A stretch of 64,000 bases of DNA from Desulfovibrio litoralis DSM 11393 (lineage in GTDB: Bacteria; Desulfobacterota; Desulfovibrionia; Desulfovibrionales; Desulfovibrionaceae), in NCBI RefSeq assembly GCF_900143255.1, contig NZ_FRDI01000003.1, positions 124,001-188,000 on the forward strand. Reading direction: 5' to 3'. This document shows, piece by piece, positions 37,056 through 45,758 of this stretch (positions within the stretch are counted from its first letter, which is position 1; each line of letters starts with the position of its first letter). A program made the translations under genes and the position numbers. The notes under the pieces are model-generated. The model did no database searches, was not told where the DNA came from, and worked only from the letters and a program-made list of their open reading frames with translations.

Positions 37056-37086
37056 TAATGCGTTTAAAATTCAAAGTGATATGAAT

Positions 37087-38679
37087 TTAGCTTCTTCTTA
37101 AAACCTTTCCCGGTAACTGATCTGTTAACGGTTTTGAATCCCTGACAACAGGAGTTCCATTTACTAAAACATGTTTAATGCCAAGTGGATATTGACGAGG
37201 TTCTTGATAAGTTCCTTTATCTATAATCGTAGCAGGATCAAAAACGGTAATATCCGCAGAATAACCTACTTTTAACAAACCACGATTTTTCAAACCAAAG
37301 ACTTCTGCTGGCTTGCTTGTCATTTTACGCACAGCTTCATGCAAAGAAATAACCCGTTCTTCTCTCACATACTTGCCAAGCACACGAGCAAAAGCACCAT
37401 AAACTCTTGGGTGAGGCTTTCCGCCTAAAAGACCATCGGTACAAACGTTCATTTCCGGGCGTGCAATAAACGCTTTAACGTGTTCTTCCAACCCGTAAAA
37501 ATCAACCATACCCACGGCGTTTGATTCTTGATATAAAAGGTCATAAGTCGCTTCAAGAGGCTCTTTACCACGAATTTGTCCTAATTCAACCAAGTTTTTG
37601 CCTAAAATATCTTTGTTGGCTTCTGTTTTAACATCAGTAACAAAAATACCGTCTAAACCGGCAAAAGCCACAAAATTATCCCAACCTTGAATACCGTTCC
37701 AAATATCCGCAGTCATTTTTTTACGATCTTCAGGTGAGTTAAGACGCTCAAGCAATTTATCCGTTCCGCCCGAGTGTACCCAAGGCGGTAAAATAACGCC
37801 AAGCATAGTGCTTCCGGCAACATAAGGATATTGGTCAAAAGAAACCTTAATCCCCTCTGCCTTAGCTTTATCAAGCAAAGCCAAAACCTTATCAAACAAA
37901 TGTGCGTTATTTTTGCCACAGAGCTTAAAGTGTGAAAAATGTACATTCACACCAGAATCTCGCCCAACAGAAATAACTTCTTCCATTGATTCTAAAATAG
38001 AATCAGCTTCGCTACGTTGGTGGATAACAAAAGGCACTTTATTTTTTGCGGCTACCTTACAAAGCTCTGTAACTTCACGCGTATCGGAATAAGCACAAGG
38101 CATATAAATTAAGCCGGTTGAAAAACCAAAACCACCGGCATCAAGTTCACGCTGTAAAACCTGACACATTTTTTTCAGTTCTGTTTCCGTGGCTATTCCG
38201 CTATCTAAACCCCGAGCTTCCATTCGCACGTTACCGTGGGGAATAAGATAACAAAGGTTAGTGGCAGAACCGTTCTTTTCCAATAATTTCAAATAATTTG
38301 CCGTAGTTTTAAACTCCCAGTCAAAATCATCTTTATCACCGTCAAGACCGGCAAGGTTTTTACGCCAAGGACTAATATATTCTATAGGTAACGGAGCCAA
38401 AGCAATACCGTCTTGACCCAAAAATTCTGTCGTAACACCTTGCATAACTTTTGGAGTCAAATGCGGGTGTTTAAAAACTTCAAGGTCAGAATGGCTGTGA
38501 GTATCAATAAACCCCGGGCTGATAACCATACCTTGGGCATCAATCACATCATCAAAACCATCTGTGGAAATATCATTGCCAATGGCACTAATTACACCAT
38601 CTTGAATCGCAACAGAACCTTTAAAACCTTCAGAACCTGAACCGTCAATAATAACACCGTTAATTATTATACGTTTCAT
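37087..38679 (-). CDS. N-acyl-D-amino-acid deacylase family amidohydrolase
   Basis: A 530-residue amidohydrolase-superfamily protein resembling D-aminoacylase: a beta-sandwich at both ends, the metal-ligand HxH in PGFIDTHSHSD (near residue 58-68), later His ligands in FVIHQRSE and HFSHFK, and the catalytic Asp in VCTDGLLGG. The loop that in D-aminoacylases carries a bridging Cys (GNCG) reads GQDG here, so the metal site may differ. The likely reaction is hydrolysis of an acylated amino acid or a cyclic amide. It is the last gene of the operon headed by the diaminopropionate lyase, 3 bp from the transporter gene. Confidence 0.75.
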   Translation of the reverse strand: MKRIIINGVIIDGSGSEGFKGSVAIQDGVISAIGNDISTDGFDDVIDAQGMVISPGFIDTHSHSDLEVFKHPHLTPKVMQGVTTEFLGQDGIALAPLPIEYISPWRKNLAGLDGDKDDFDWEFKTTANYLKLLEKNGSATNLCYLIPHGNVRMEARGLDSGIATETELKKMCQVLQRELDAGGFGFSTGLIYMPCAYSDTREVTELCKVAAKNKVPFVIHQRSEADSILESMEEVISVGRDSGVNVHFSHFKLCGKNNAHLFDKVLALLDKAKAEGIKVSFDQYPYVAGSTMLGVILPPWVHSGGTDKLLERLNSPEDRKKMTADIWNGIQGWDNFVAFAGLDGIFVTDVKTEANKDILGKNLVELGQIRGKEPLEATYDLLYQESNAVGMVDFYGLEEHVKAFIARPEMNVCTDGLLGGKPHPRVYGAFARVLGKYVREERVISLHEAVRKMTSKPAEVFGLKNRGLLKVGYSADITVFDPATIIDKGTYQEPRQYPLGIKHVLVNGTPVVRDSKPLTDQLPGKVLRRS

Positions 38680-38681
38680 AA

Positions 38682-40142
38682 CTATCTCAACTCTGAAAGA
38701 CGGTTTTGTTCGATATTTTCAGCACTAATAGCAGGCGGAGCAGCAGGAACACCCATGCTACGTTCGATCTTAGATACAGTAAAGAATAAAATCGTACTTA
38801 CGATAGAACCAAAAACCAGAGACATAACACCATAAGGTTCGCCATAATACTGCCAAACACCGGCGGCGATAGAACCACCAATAATAGCAGCCAATCCACC
38901 GTGTACGGTAGCATTTTTATAAACAAAACCAAAAATAAAGGCAGCGAAAGGACCGGCAGAACGCATGGTAAAGCCGAATACTAACAATTCAATAATACCG
39001 ATAGCAGGGTTTAAAGCAATAATAAGACAAGATGCACCCATCACAACAACAACAGCCTTACTTAAAAATAAGATAGTCTTATCACTCGCGTTAGGGTTAA
39101 CATATTTTTGATAAACGTCTTTGGTAAACAAAGTACAAGAAGCGATTAAGTTACCTGATGCACTAGACATAGTAGCGGCAACAACAGAAGCCATAACTAA
39201 ACCAGCGATCATTATAGGAGCAAACTTCATAGCCGCCATAGGCATAGCTTGGGTTGCTTTAATATCTGGGAAGTGAGCTAAAGCACAAAGACCGATAATA
39301 GCAGGGATAAAGCCATAAAGAGCCATTAATGCTGAACAAAGGAAAGAACCTAAGCGAGCAGTTTTAATATCACGTGCCGCAAAATAACGTTGAACAGCTT
39401 CTTGCCCTGTCGAGAAGGTCATAAAATACATCAGGATAAGACCAATGATCGTCTTCCAACCTACCTCAGTTAAGCCTAATTTTTGAGGAGCAGTAGCAGC
39501 AATATTCGCACTAACAGTTTCCCAACCGCCGGCACCTTGTAAAATAATCGGCATAGCAATCGCCATACCTACAGTAATAAAAAGAATATGAACAATATCA
39601 GTAAAAGCAACGGAAACTAAACCACCAAGCATGGTATAAAGAGTAACAACAATAGCAACCATAATAGTTACCGTAACAAAGTCGCCACCGGAAATAGTTT
39701 CAATAATCGCACTAGTGGCTTGTATCTGTGCGGCTGTTGCCACAAACAAAGTACACAAAGATAAAAAGGTCGTTATAATATGAGCGGGAGTTCCGTAACG
39801 TCGCCCAATAATTTCAGGAACGGTTGTTGCCATTGAGCGGCGTAAAAACGGAGCGACGAATGATACTAAGAAAATACCAATACCCGCACAAACAACATAC
39901 CAACCGGCGGATAAGCCCCAAGAACCATAAGCTTTAGCCGCAACACCGATAGTGCTACCGCCACCAATTTCAGCAGCCGCTAAAGTTCCCGCCATCATTA
40001 AAGGCCCTAAAGAACGCCCGGCTAAGTGGTAATCTTCTGAGCTTTTTACTTTTTTAAAAGATACATATAAAGCTATAGCAATCATTACTGCCATATAAGC
40101 TATAACAATATAAAATGTTGGATTCATACCTGTTGTTTCCAT
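38682..40142 (-). CDS. Sodium:solute symporter (SSS family)
   Basis: A 486-residue inner-membrane protein with about 13 hydrophobic segments. Family features include SSEDYHLAGRSLGPLMMAGTL near residue 35-55, GGGSTIGVAAKAYGSWGLSAG, a Na+-site Ser/Ala-rich helix in ASVVAATMSSASGNLIASCT, and TGQEAVQRYFAARD. Such transporters couple Na+ to amino acid, sugar or carboxylate uptake. In this operon the likely cargo is the amino acid or derivative degraded by its neighbours. It lies 8 bp downstream of the YgeY-like gene. Confidence 0.85.
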   Translation of the reverse strand: METTGMNPTFYIVIAYMAVMIAIALYVSFKKVKSSEDYHLAGRSLGPLMMAGTLAAAEIGGGSTIGVAAKAYGSWGLSAGWYVVCAGIGIFLVSFVAPFLRRSMATTVPEIIGRRYGTPAHIITTFLSLCTLFVATAAQIQATSAIIETISGGDFVTVTIMVAIVVTLYTMLGGLVSVAFTDIVHILFITVGMAIAMPIILQGAGGWETVSANIAATAPQKLGLTEVGWKTIIGLILMYFMTFSTGQEAVQRYFAARDIKTARLGSFLCSALMALYGFIPAIIGLCALAHFPDIKATQAMPMAAMKFAPIMIAGLVMASVVAATMSSASGNLIASCTLFTKDVYQKYVNPNASDKTILFLSKAVVVVMGASCLIIALNPAIGIIELLVFGFTMRSAGPFAAFIFGFVYKNATVHGGLAAIIGGSIAAGVWQYYGEPYGVMSLVFGSIVSTILFFTVSKIERSMGVPAAPPAISAENIEQNRLSELR

Positions 40143-40149
40143 ATTTCAC

Positions 40150-41337
40150 CTAGTCCTTTAATAAAGAGTTGCTGATAATAGCGTAACCTTCGGTTGCACT
40201 ATACAATTGACTTTCTTCAATATATTCATCAATAGTGTGAGCCAAAGTTTCAAGAGAAGGACCAAACCCAAAGGTATGAATTCCTTTTTCTCCTGCATAG
40301 TGGCTACCATTGGTACAAAATGAATAATGTGAAATAGAAGGATTAAAACCAGCGGCCTTTAAAGCAATCAACGGTTTTTGAATAAATTCTTCTTTTTCTT
40401 CAAACAACCAACCCGGGAAGAAACGTTCGCCCTCAATAGTATTTCCGGTATGACAATTTTCATGTCCACGAGCAAAACTCGCCTTGGCTTTAAATTTAGG
40501 GTCGGAAGCACTCACGCGCTTAATAGCTTCATTGTAAGGTTCAATTACACTTTCAGGCGTTTCACCCACCAATAAACGGCGATCATAAGTTGCACGGCAA
40601 TGGCTCGGAACAACAGAAGCACCGGGGTAAGGCGTTGAAATAATATCTGTTAAAACAGAAACGCCTGCTCCTAAAATTGGGTCTGCTTTTGGAGTAACTT
40701 TTTCAAGCTCGGCGGAAAGTTTCATCATGGCATGAACAGCGTTAACGCCTTTATCGGGGCTAGCAGAGTGAGCAGGAACGCCAAAAGTTTCTATAACGAC
40801 TTCCGCTCTACCTCTTTGACCTATCTTAAGGTTAAGTTGAGAAGCTTCACCGATAATTACCACATCAGGCTTAACTCGTTCACTGATTTCACGAGCGGCT
40901 ATTCCTTCAAAACATTCTTCATGCACAACACCGGCAACATAAACAGAACCCGCAAAATCACGCTTGGTATCTCTGGCAAATTTAGCAGCCGCAACACACA
41001 TAGCCGCAACCGCACCTTTCATATCAGAAGTTCCACGACCGTAAATGCGACCGTTATCTATTTCTCCGCCAAAAGGATCATGCTTCCAAACGCTTGGATC
41101 AGGTACAGGTACGGTATCGATATGACCATCAAATAAAATTTTTAACCCCGGTCTTTTACCTTTTATACAACCAATTATACTGCCGTAACGATCAACAAAA
41201 ACTTCGTCAAAAGCGTTTTTTTCCATATAATCTTTGAGAATCTTTACAACACCGTCTTCATGCCCTGATAAGCTTTGGCTTTTGATTAGTGCCTGACAAA
41301 GTTCTCTTACTTCTTTTTCTTCACTGGATGTAAGCAT
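40150..41337 (-). CDS. ygeY: YgeY-type M20 metallohydrolase
   Basis: A 395-residue di-zinc M20-family hydrolase, close in length and order to YgeY, a selenium-metabolism-linked hydrolase of E. coli. Ligands are seen in LFDGHIDTVP (His, Asp), the bridging Asp in RGTSDMKGAV, Glu-Glu in VVHEECFEG, and a His in the C-terminal part (GPSLETLAHTIDEYIEE). A lid/dimerisation domain is inserted between them. In E. coli, ygeY lies beside ygeX (dpaL), the same pairing as here. Its substrate is not established; peptidase or deacylase action on a diamino acid derivative is the inference. Confidence 0.82.
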   Translation of the reverse strand: MLTSSEEKEVRELCQALIKSQSLSGHEDGVVKILKDYMEKNAFDEVFVDRYGSIIGCIKGKRPGLKILFDGHIDTVPVPDPSVWKHDPFGGEIDNGRIYGRGTSDMKGAVAAMCVAAAKFARDTKRDFAGSVYVAGVVHEECFEGIAAREISERVKPDVVIIGEASQLNLKIGQRGRAEVVIETFGVPAHSASPDKGVNAVHAMMKLSAELEKVTPKADPILGAGVSVLTDIISTPYPGASVVPSHCRATYDRRLLVGETPESVIEPYNEAIKRVSASDPKFKAKASFARGHENCHTGNTIEGERFFPGWLFEEKEEFIQKPLIALKAAGFNPSISHYSFCTNGSHYAGEKGIHTFGFGPSLETLAHTIDEYIEESQLYSATEGYAIISNSLLKD

Positions 41338-41377
41338 TGTTTTTATTCCTCTTTCACTCTTTTTATTAACTTAAAAT

Positions 41378-42595
41378 TTATTTTGGTTCAGGAAATGCAC
41401 CATGCCAGACAACTTCTTTAAAAGTATTCGGCGAAGTATCACCCTCTGTACTGATCAACAATACTTTAGAATTTTTATCTAAGCCCAAAGCCTTACGAAT
41501 TTCAGCTCCTTTAGGGCTTTTCATAATATATTCAAGAATACCGCAAGTAACGGCACCGGACTCTCCTGAAATAACTCTTTGATCATCACCTAATGGAGAA
41601 GATAAAATACGCATTCCGTTGGCGGCAATATAGTCAGGACAAGAAATGCTACCAGCAGCGTAATCTCTTAACACACCCCAACTGATAGTACTTGGCTCTC
41701 CGCAAGCAAGACCGGCCATTAAAGTATCTAAATCTCCGGTTACGTTATGTGGTTTACCATCAGCAGCAACCATTGACTTATAAATACAATCTGCTTTTTC
41801 AGGTTCAACAATGGTAGTTATCGGTAAATTATCACCAAAAGCAGAAGCAATAAAACCAAGAGCCGCACCGGCAAAAGAGCCTACGCCTGCTTGTAAAAAA
41901 ACGTGAGTCGGGCGTTCTACACCTTGCTCACGCAATTGTTCCAAGGCTTCGATAGTAAGAGTCATATAACCTTGCATAATCCAACGAGGAATGTCTTCAT
42001 AACCTTCCCAAGCCGTATCTTGAACCATGATCCAACCATGTTTCTCAGCATTTTCATTAGCGAGTCTGACCGCATCGTCATAGTTTAAATCAGTAACAGT
42101 ACAAGTTGCACCGGTCGCTCTGATATTATCAACTCTAATCTGAGCGGAACCTTTAGGCATATAAACAGCGGCTTTTTGTTTTAATTGCTGTGCTGTCCAA
42201 GCCACTCCACGCCCGTGGTTACCATCAGTTGCAGTAGCAAAAGTAATATCACCAAGTTGTTTATGAACTTGATCAGAACAAAGCTCATCACGAGTCAAAC
42301 TTTCAATTGAACGATTTAATTTTTGAGCCAATAAACGACCAATAGCATAAGAACCGCCTAAAACCTTAAAGGCGTTTAAGCCGAAACGCTTAGATTCGTC
42401 TTTCACAAAAATACTATCTACGCCAAAGTCTTCAGCCAATTTATTAAGCTTGACCAAAGGAGTTAAACTATATTCACGAAAACTTTTATGAAAATTACGT
42501 ACAAGTGTCGCTTCCTTAGTGCTAAAATCTTCTAAACTTGCACCTTCTCCGACTTTTTTCAACCTTGGATTTTTAAAAAACTCAACCGAACTCAT
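41378..42595 (-). CDS. dpaL: Diaminopropionate ammonia-lyase
   Basis: PLP-dependent fold-type II enzyme that cleaves D- or L-2,3-diaminopropionate to pyruvate and two ammonia. In 405 residues, the Schiff-base lysine is Lys77 in NAFKVLGGSYA, the same number as the active-site Lys of the characterised E. coli enzyme. Further hallmarks are TATDGNHGRGVAW (near 120), the glycine-rich QAGVGSFAGAALGF and SGESGAVTCGIL. AAGGAGAT precedes the ATG. It is the first gene of the operon, behind a sigma-54 element and activator sites. Products would feed pyruvate and ammonia into central metabolism. Confidence 0.92.
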   Translation of the reverse strand: MSSVEFFKNPRLKKVGEGASLEDFSTKEATLVRNFHKSFREYSLTPLVKLNKLAEDFGVDSIFVKDESKRFGLNAFKVLGGSYAIGRLLAQKLNRSIESLTRDELCSDQVHKQLGDITFATATDGNHGRGVAWTAQQLKQKAAVYMPKGSAQIRVDNIRATGATCTVTDLNYDDAVRLANENAEKHGWIMVQDTAWEGYEDIPRWIMQGYMTLTIEALEQLREQGVERPTHVFLQAGVGSFAGAALGFIASAFGDNLPITTIVEPEKADCIYKSMVAADGKPHNVTGDLDTLMAGLACGEPSTISWGVLRDYAAGSISCPDYIAANGMRILSSPLGDDQRVISGESGAVTCGILEYIMKSPKGAEIRKALGLDKNSKVLLISTEGDTSPNTFKEVVWHGAFPEPK

Positions 42596-42653
42596 TATTT
42601 TAATCTCCTTAACAAATGTAATACAAAAGTTATTGTGTTATAATCATCTCACA

Positions 42654-42670
42654 AGCAATTAATATTCCAA
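42654..42670 (-). promoter_or_regulatory. Candidate sigma-54 promoter of the dpaL operon
   Basis: On the minus strand the sequence is TTGGAATATTAATTGCT: GG and GC are separated by exactly 10 bp, with flanking TTGG and TTGCT matching the -24/-12 pattern. The expected start of transcription is near 42643, giving a leader of about 50 nt before the dpaL ATG. It fits the divergent sigma-54 activator gene. Confidence 0.75.
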
Positions 42671-42746
42671 TGCAAACAAACAACATAACATGCTGTTAAA
42701 ACTAAATTTATTTTATATTTTAAATAACTGTTTACTTTTTCATGCG

Positions 42747-42777
42747 TTATCATTATGATAAATTATCATTTTGAGAA
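42747..42777. promoter_or_regulatory. Two palindromic activator sites (proximal pair)
   Basis: TTATCATTATGATAA (42747-42761) is a perfect 15-bp palindrome of form TTATCA-N3-TGATAA. The adjacent TTATCATTTTGAGAA (42763-42777) matches with one base changed in the second arm. They lie about 75-125 bp upstream of the sigma-54 element, the usual place for enhancer-binding-protein sites. Confidence 0.6.
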
Positions 42778-42836
42778 TCACCTCAAAAACAATTAAAAAC
42801 CTAAAAAAACATTATATTTAAAAATGTTAACAGACA

Positions 42837-42877
42837 TTATCACTTTGATAAAATAAATCCTATTATCATTATGATAA
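42837..42877. promoter_or_regulatory. Two palindromic activator sites (distal pair)
   Basis: TTATCACTTTGATAA (42837-42851) and TTATCATTATGATAA (42863-42877) repeat the TTATCA-N3-TGATAA pattern with 26-bp centre spacing. The second ends 54 bp before the activator ATG, so these may also control the regulator's own expression. Confidence 0.6.
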
Positions 42878-42931
42878 AAATTGTTTATTTACCCACTTGC
42901 TTTTCAGCCATGTAATGAAAAAAGGAATGTT

Positions 42932-44734
42932 ATGCTATCCTCAATTTCCGCTTATGTTGAACGTTATACAAAGCTCATAAACACAGTAACCAATATTAAC
43001 GTTGAGGTTGCCGACATTAATCTTGTGCGTATTGCCGGAACGGGCATGTATGCACAAGGCGTTGGTCAAAGCATAAAGCAAGAAGGACAAGTATATCGCC
43101 ACGTTTTAAAAAACAAAGAAGCGATTATAATGTTAAACCCTCGTGAAAACGAAATTTGTCTGGGCTGTTCCAATCGCAAAAACTGTAAAGAAACCCTCTC
43201 GCTCAGTACGCCGATTAAACATAACAATAAGGTTTTAGGGGTAATCAGTATTATCTGCTTTACTCAAGAAGAAAGAGAGCGTATTTTAGAAAAAATAGAA
43301 GTATATAAAGCCTTTGTCGAACAAATGGCGAATGCTGTTTCTTTCGCTGTTACAGAAAAACAACACACGAAACAAACAGAACACTTGCTCGACACATTTT
43401 TAAAAATTACAGACACGGATAATAGGGGTATTTTAACAACAAACACCCAAGGAATGATTACTTACCTCAATAACACCGCAAAAAAATCATTAAACATAAC
43501 AGAACAAACTCAACTAAAAGATATTACCATCAAAAAAACAGGCGTTACCCTTTCCGGTATGGAAGAATTTGAAATTAATGTTGATGGTCGCATTTTAGTT
43601 ATGCTCGGACATTTATCTCAATTAAATTCAGAAGATGATACTTTTAATTCCGCTTTAGTTTTTGACTCTCTTCCCGCTTATCGTAAACAACTCTCACAAA
43701 TAGTTTTTAATAAAGAAACCAGCAACTTAGACTCAATCATTGGTGAGAGCAGAAAAATACTCGAATTAAAACAAAGAGTTATAAATATTGCCCCTACCCT
43801 TTCAACCGTTTTGATAACCGGAGAAAGTGGAACAGGAAAAGAAATGTTCGCTAGAGCAATTCACGCCGAAAGTGATCGTTCTGATAAGCCTTTTGTTGCT
43901 ATTAACTGCGGAGCTATTCCCGATAATTTATTGGAAAGCGAGCTTTTCGGTTATGTTGGCGGAGCTTTTACCGGCGCGAGTGTTTCGGGACATATGGGAA
44001 AGTTTGAAATGGCACATCAAGGCGTATTGTTTTTAGATGAAATAGGTGCAATGCCTATTTATCTTCAGGTAAAACTTTTAAGATTTTTACAAGACAGAAC
44101 CATTACCCGCCTTGGTTCAAATAGAATCATAAAGATTGATGTGCGTATCATCGCCGCTACTAACGACCTTCTCCAAGAACTTATAAGCCAGCGTATGTTT
44201 AGAGAAGATTTATATTATCGCTTAAATGTTATTCCGTTAAAAATTCCGCCGTTAAGAGAAAGGATCGAAGATATTTCTGCCTTGGCAAACTTTTTTCTGG
44301 AAAAATACTGCATATTGTTTTCTAAAAAATTAGTACGTCCAACTTTAAGAATGCTTGACGTTTTACAAAAATATACTTGGCCGGGAAACGTAAGAGAATT
44401 TGAAAACATTATGGAATATTTGGTTAATATTATTCCAAACGGCGGTTCGGCAACAGTCAGCATGTTACCAACAAAAATCTTAAATGCGGTGGCGTTATCA
44501 GAAAATAATAAGAATGTTCAAAACAATATGCCTACTCAATCAACAAAAGACAGCGAAACAGAAAAAATTCAACAAGAAACTATTTTGCCTCTTGTTGAAT
44601 TAGAAAAAAACGCTATTCAAAACGCTTTAAAAAAATACAAAGATTCACCCGATTCAAAAATATTGGCAGCTCAAGCCTTAGGAATCGGAATAGCAACTTT
44701 ATATCGCAAAATAAAAAGCTATAACTTGGAATAA
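42932..44734 (+). CDS. Sigma-54-dependent activator of the dpaL operon (YgeV-like)
   Basis: A 600-residue enhancer-binding protein. The ATG at 42932 follows AAAGGAA; a TTG at 42881 also opens the frame but lacks such a site. Residues 1-150 are a sensory domain with a Cys cluster, [14 protein letters not shown] (CxxCxxxxxC). A PAS-like region follows. The central AAA+ domain has GESGTGKE (Walker A), the sigma-54-contacting GAFTGA and VLFLDEIG (Walker B). A Fis-type helix-turn-helix ends the protein ([20 protein letters not shown]). It is divergent from dpaL across a spacer with four palindromes. E. coli ygeV is likewise a sigma-54 regulator beside ygeWXY. Confidence 0.85.
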   Translation: MLSSISAYVERYTKLINTVTNINVEVADINLVRIAGTGMYAQGVGQSIKQEGQVYRHVLKNKEAIIMLNPRENEICLGCSNRKNCKETLSLSTPIKHNNKVLGVISIICFTQEERERILEKIEVYKAFVEQMANAVSFAVTEKQHTKQTEHLLDTFLKITDTDNRGILTTNTQGMITYLNNTAKKSLNITEQTQLKDITIKKTGVTLSGMEEFEINVDGRILVMLGHLSQLNSEDDTFNSALVFDSLPAYRKQLSQIVFNKETSNLDSIIGESRKILELKQRVINIAPTLSTVLITGESGTGKEMFARAIHAESDRSDKPFVAINCGAIPDNLLESELFGYVGGAFTGASVSGHMGKFEMAHQGVLFLDEIGAMPIYLQVKLLRFLQDRTITRLGSNRIIKIDVRIIAATNDLLQELISQRMFREDLYYRLNVIPLKIPPLRERIEDISALANFFLEKYCILFSKKLVRPTLRMLDVLQKYTWPGNVREFENIMEYLVNIIPNGGSATVSMLPTKILNAVALSENNKNVQNNMPTQSTKDSETEKIQQETILPLVELEKNAIQNALKKYKDSPDSKILAAQALGIGIATLYRKIKSYNLE

Positions 44735-44746
44735 ACTCGTTAAAAA

Positions 44747-45586
44747 TTACTCACGTTCATCAGCTTTTTCCAAAAGCTCTATTTTGATTGTGCGTACCTG
44801 TGTATTATCAGCATCAACAATCTCACAGCTACAAGCATCTAGTGCAAAGACATCACCGGCTTGAGGAACTTTTCCCGCAAGTTCACAAAGATAACCGCCG
44901 ATAGTATCAACATCTTCCGATTCTATTTTTAGGCCGACTTCTGACTCAAGATCTTCTAAAGTCGTACGCCCGGATAAAATAAAATGAGTAGAATCTAATG
45001 CCTTAATATCGTCTTCTTTGGGCATATCGTGTTCATCTTCGATTTCGCCGACTATTTGTTCTATAATATCTTCTATGCTGATTATTCCAACAACAGAACC
45101 ATATTCATTTAATAATAACGCCAGATGATTTTTTCTTGCACGAAATTCATGCAAAAGTTGGGCGGCATTTTTTGTTTCCGGAACAAAATAAGGTTCACGC
45201 ATAAATTCGGTAATATTAGAATGACTTGGTGCCTTTTGATAGATATATTTTATCATATCTTTGGCGTAAACTATACCGATAATATTTTCTTTGTTTCCCT
45301 GATAAACAGGAACCCTCGAATGACCTGATTCAACTATGATCTTTACTGATTCATTCAAGGTACACTCTGACGAAATAGCGGTTACGTCTGAGAGCGGGGT
45401 CATAATATCTTGAACTAAAAGCTCATCAAGGCGTAATACTCGCAATAACATTGATTTTTCATCAGCTAAAATATCGCCGTCTTCTTCCGCATCTAAAATA
45501 GCTTGTTCAACGCTTTCACATGAGTTTTTTGAGTGAAAAATTTTTAAAATTCGTTGCCAAAGACTACTGTCCGTGCCTCCGTCCAA
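44747..45586 (-). CDS. CorC/HlyC-family CBS-pair protein
   Basis: A 279-residue soluble protein with two CBS domains (about residues 55-185; VQDIMTPLSDVTAI begins the first and GIISIEDIIEQIVGEIEDE ends the second). A C-terminal transporter-associated (CorC_HlyC) domain follows, with ILSGRTTLEDLESEVGL and DTIGGYLCELAGKVPQAGD. Relatives act in magnesium/cobalt efflux or bind adenosine nucleotides. Unlike the larger form it has no DUF21 membrane domain, so it corresponds to the cytosolic CorC type. It converges with the sigma-54 activator; only 12 bp separate the stops. Confidence 0.85.
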   Translation of the reverse strand: MDGGTDSSLWQRILKIFHSKNSCESVEQAILDAEEDGDILADEKSMLLRVLRLDELLVQDIMTPLSDVTAISSECTLNESVKIIVESGHSRVPVYQGNKENIIGIVYAKDMIKYIYQKAPSHSNITEFMREPYFVPETKNAAQLLHEFRARKNHLALLLNEYGSVVGIISIEDIIEQIVGEIEDEHDMPKEDDIKALDSTHFILSGRTTLEDLESEVGLKIESEDVDTIGGYLCELAGKVPQAGDVFALDACSCEIVDADNTQVRTIKIELLEKADERE

Positions 45587-45758
45587 AACATACTCCTAGG
45601 TTAAAGTTAATAAAAACACAATCAAAATCGTCAGATTGTGAAGATCACACTAAGTTTGTTCATTCAGTCAACTTATTTATGTTACTACTTATAATTTGTC
45701 ATTGCAAAAAAGACAAGATCAAAATAAATGACAAATATAGCAACAATATAAAGTAAAT

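Noticed and set aside
40732-41136. 134-residue plus-strand frame inside ygeY
   Set aside because: It is antisense to a gene with clear M20 motifs, and its composition is that of a complementary-strand shadow.
42747-42877. Fur boxes in the dpaL spacer
   Set aside because: The TTATCA-N3-TGATAA palindromes look somewhat like GATAAT-rich Fur sites, but their place between a sigma-54 element and a divergent sigma-54 activator fits activator sites better. Not fully excluded.
45520-45756. 78-residue plus-strand frame between the CorC-like and PilZ genes
   Set aside because: It starts antisense inside the CorC-like gene and continues through AT-rich spacer with no domain or ribosome-binding site.
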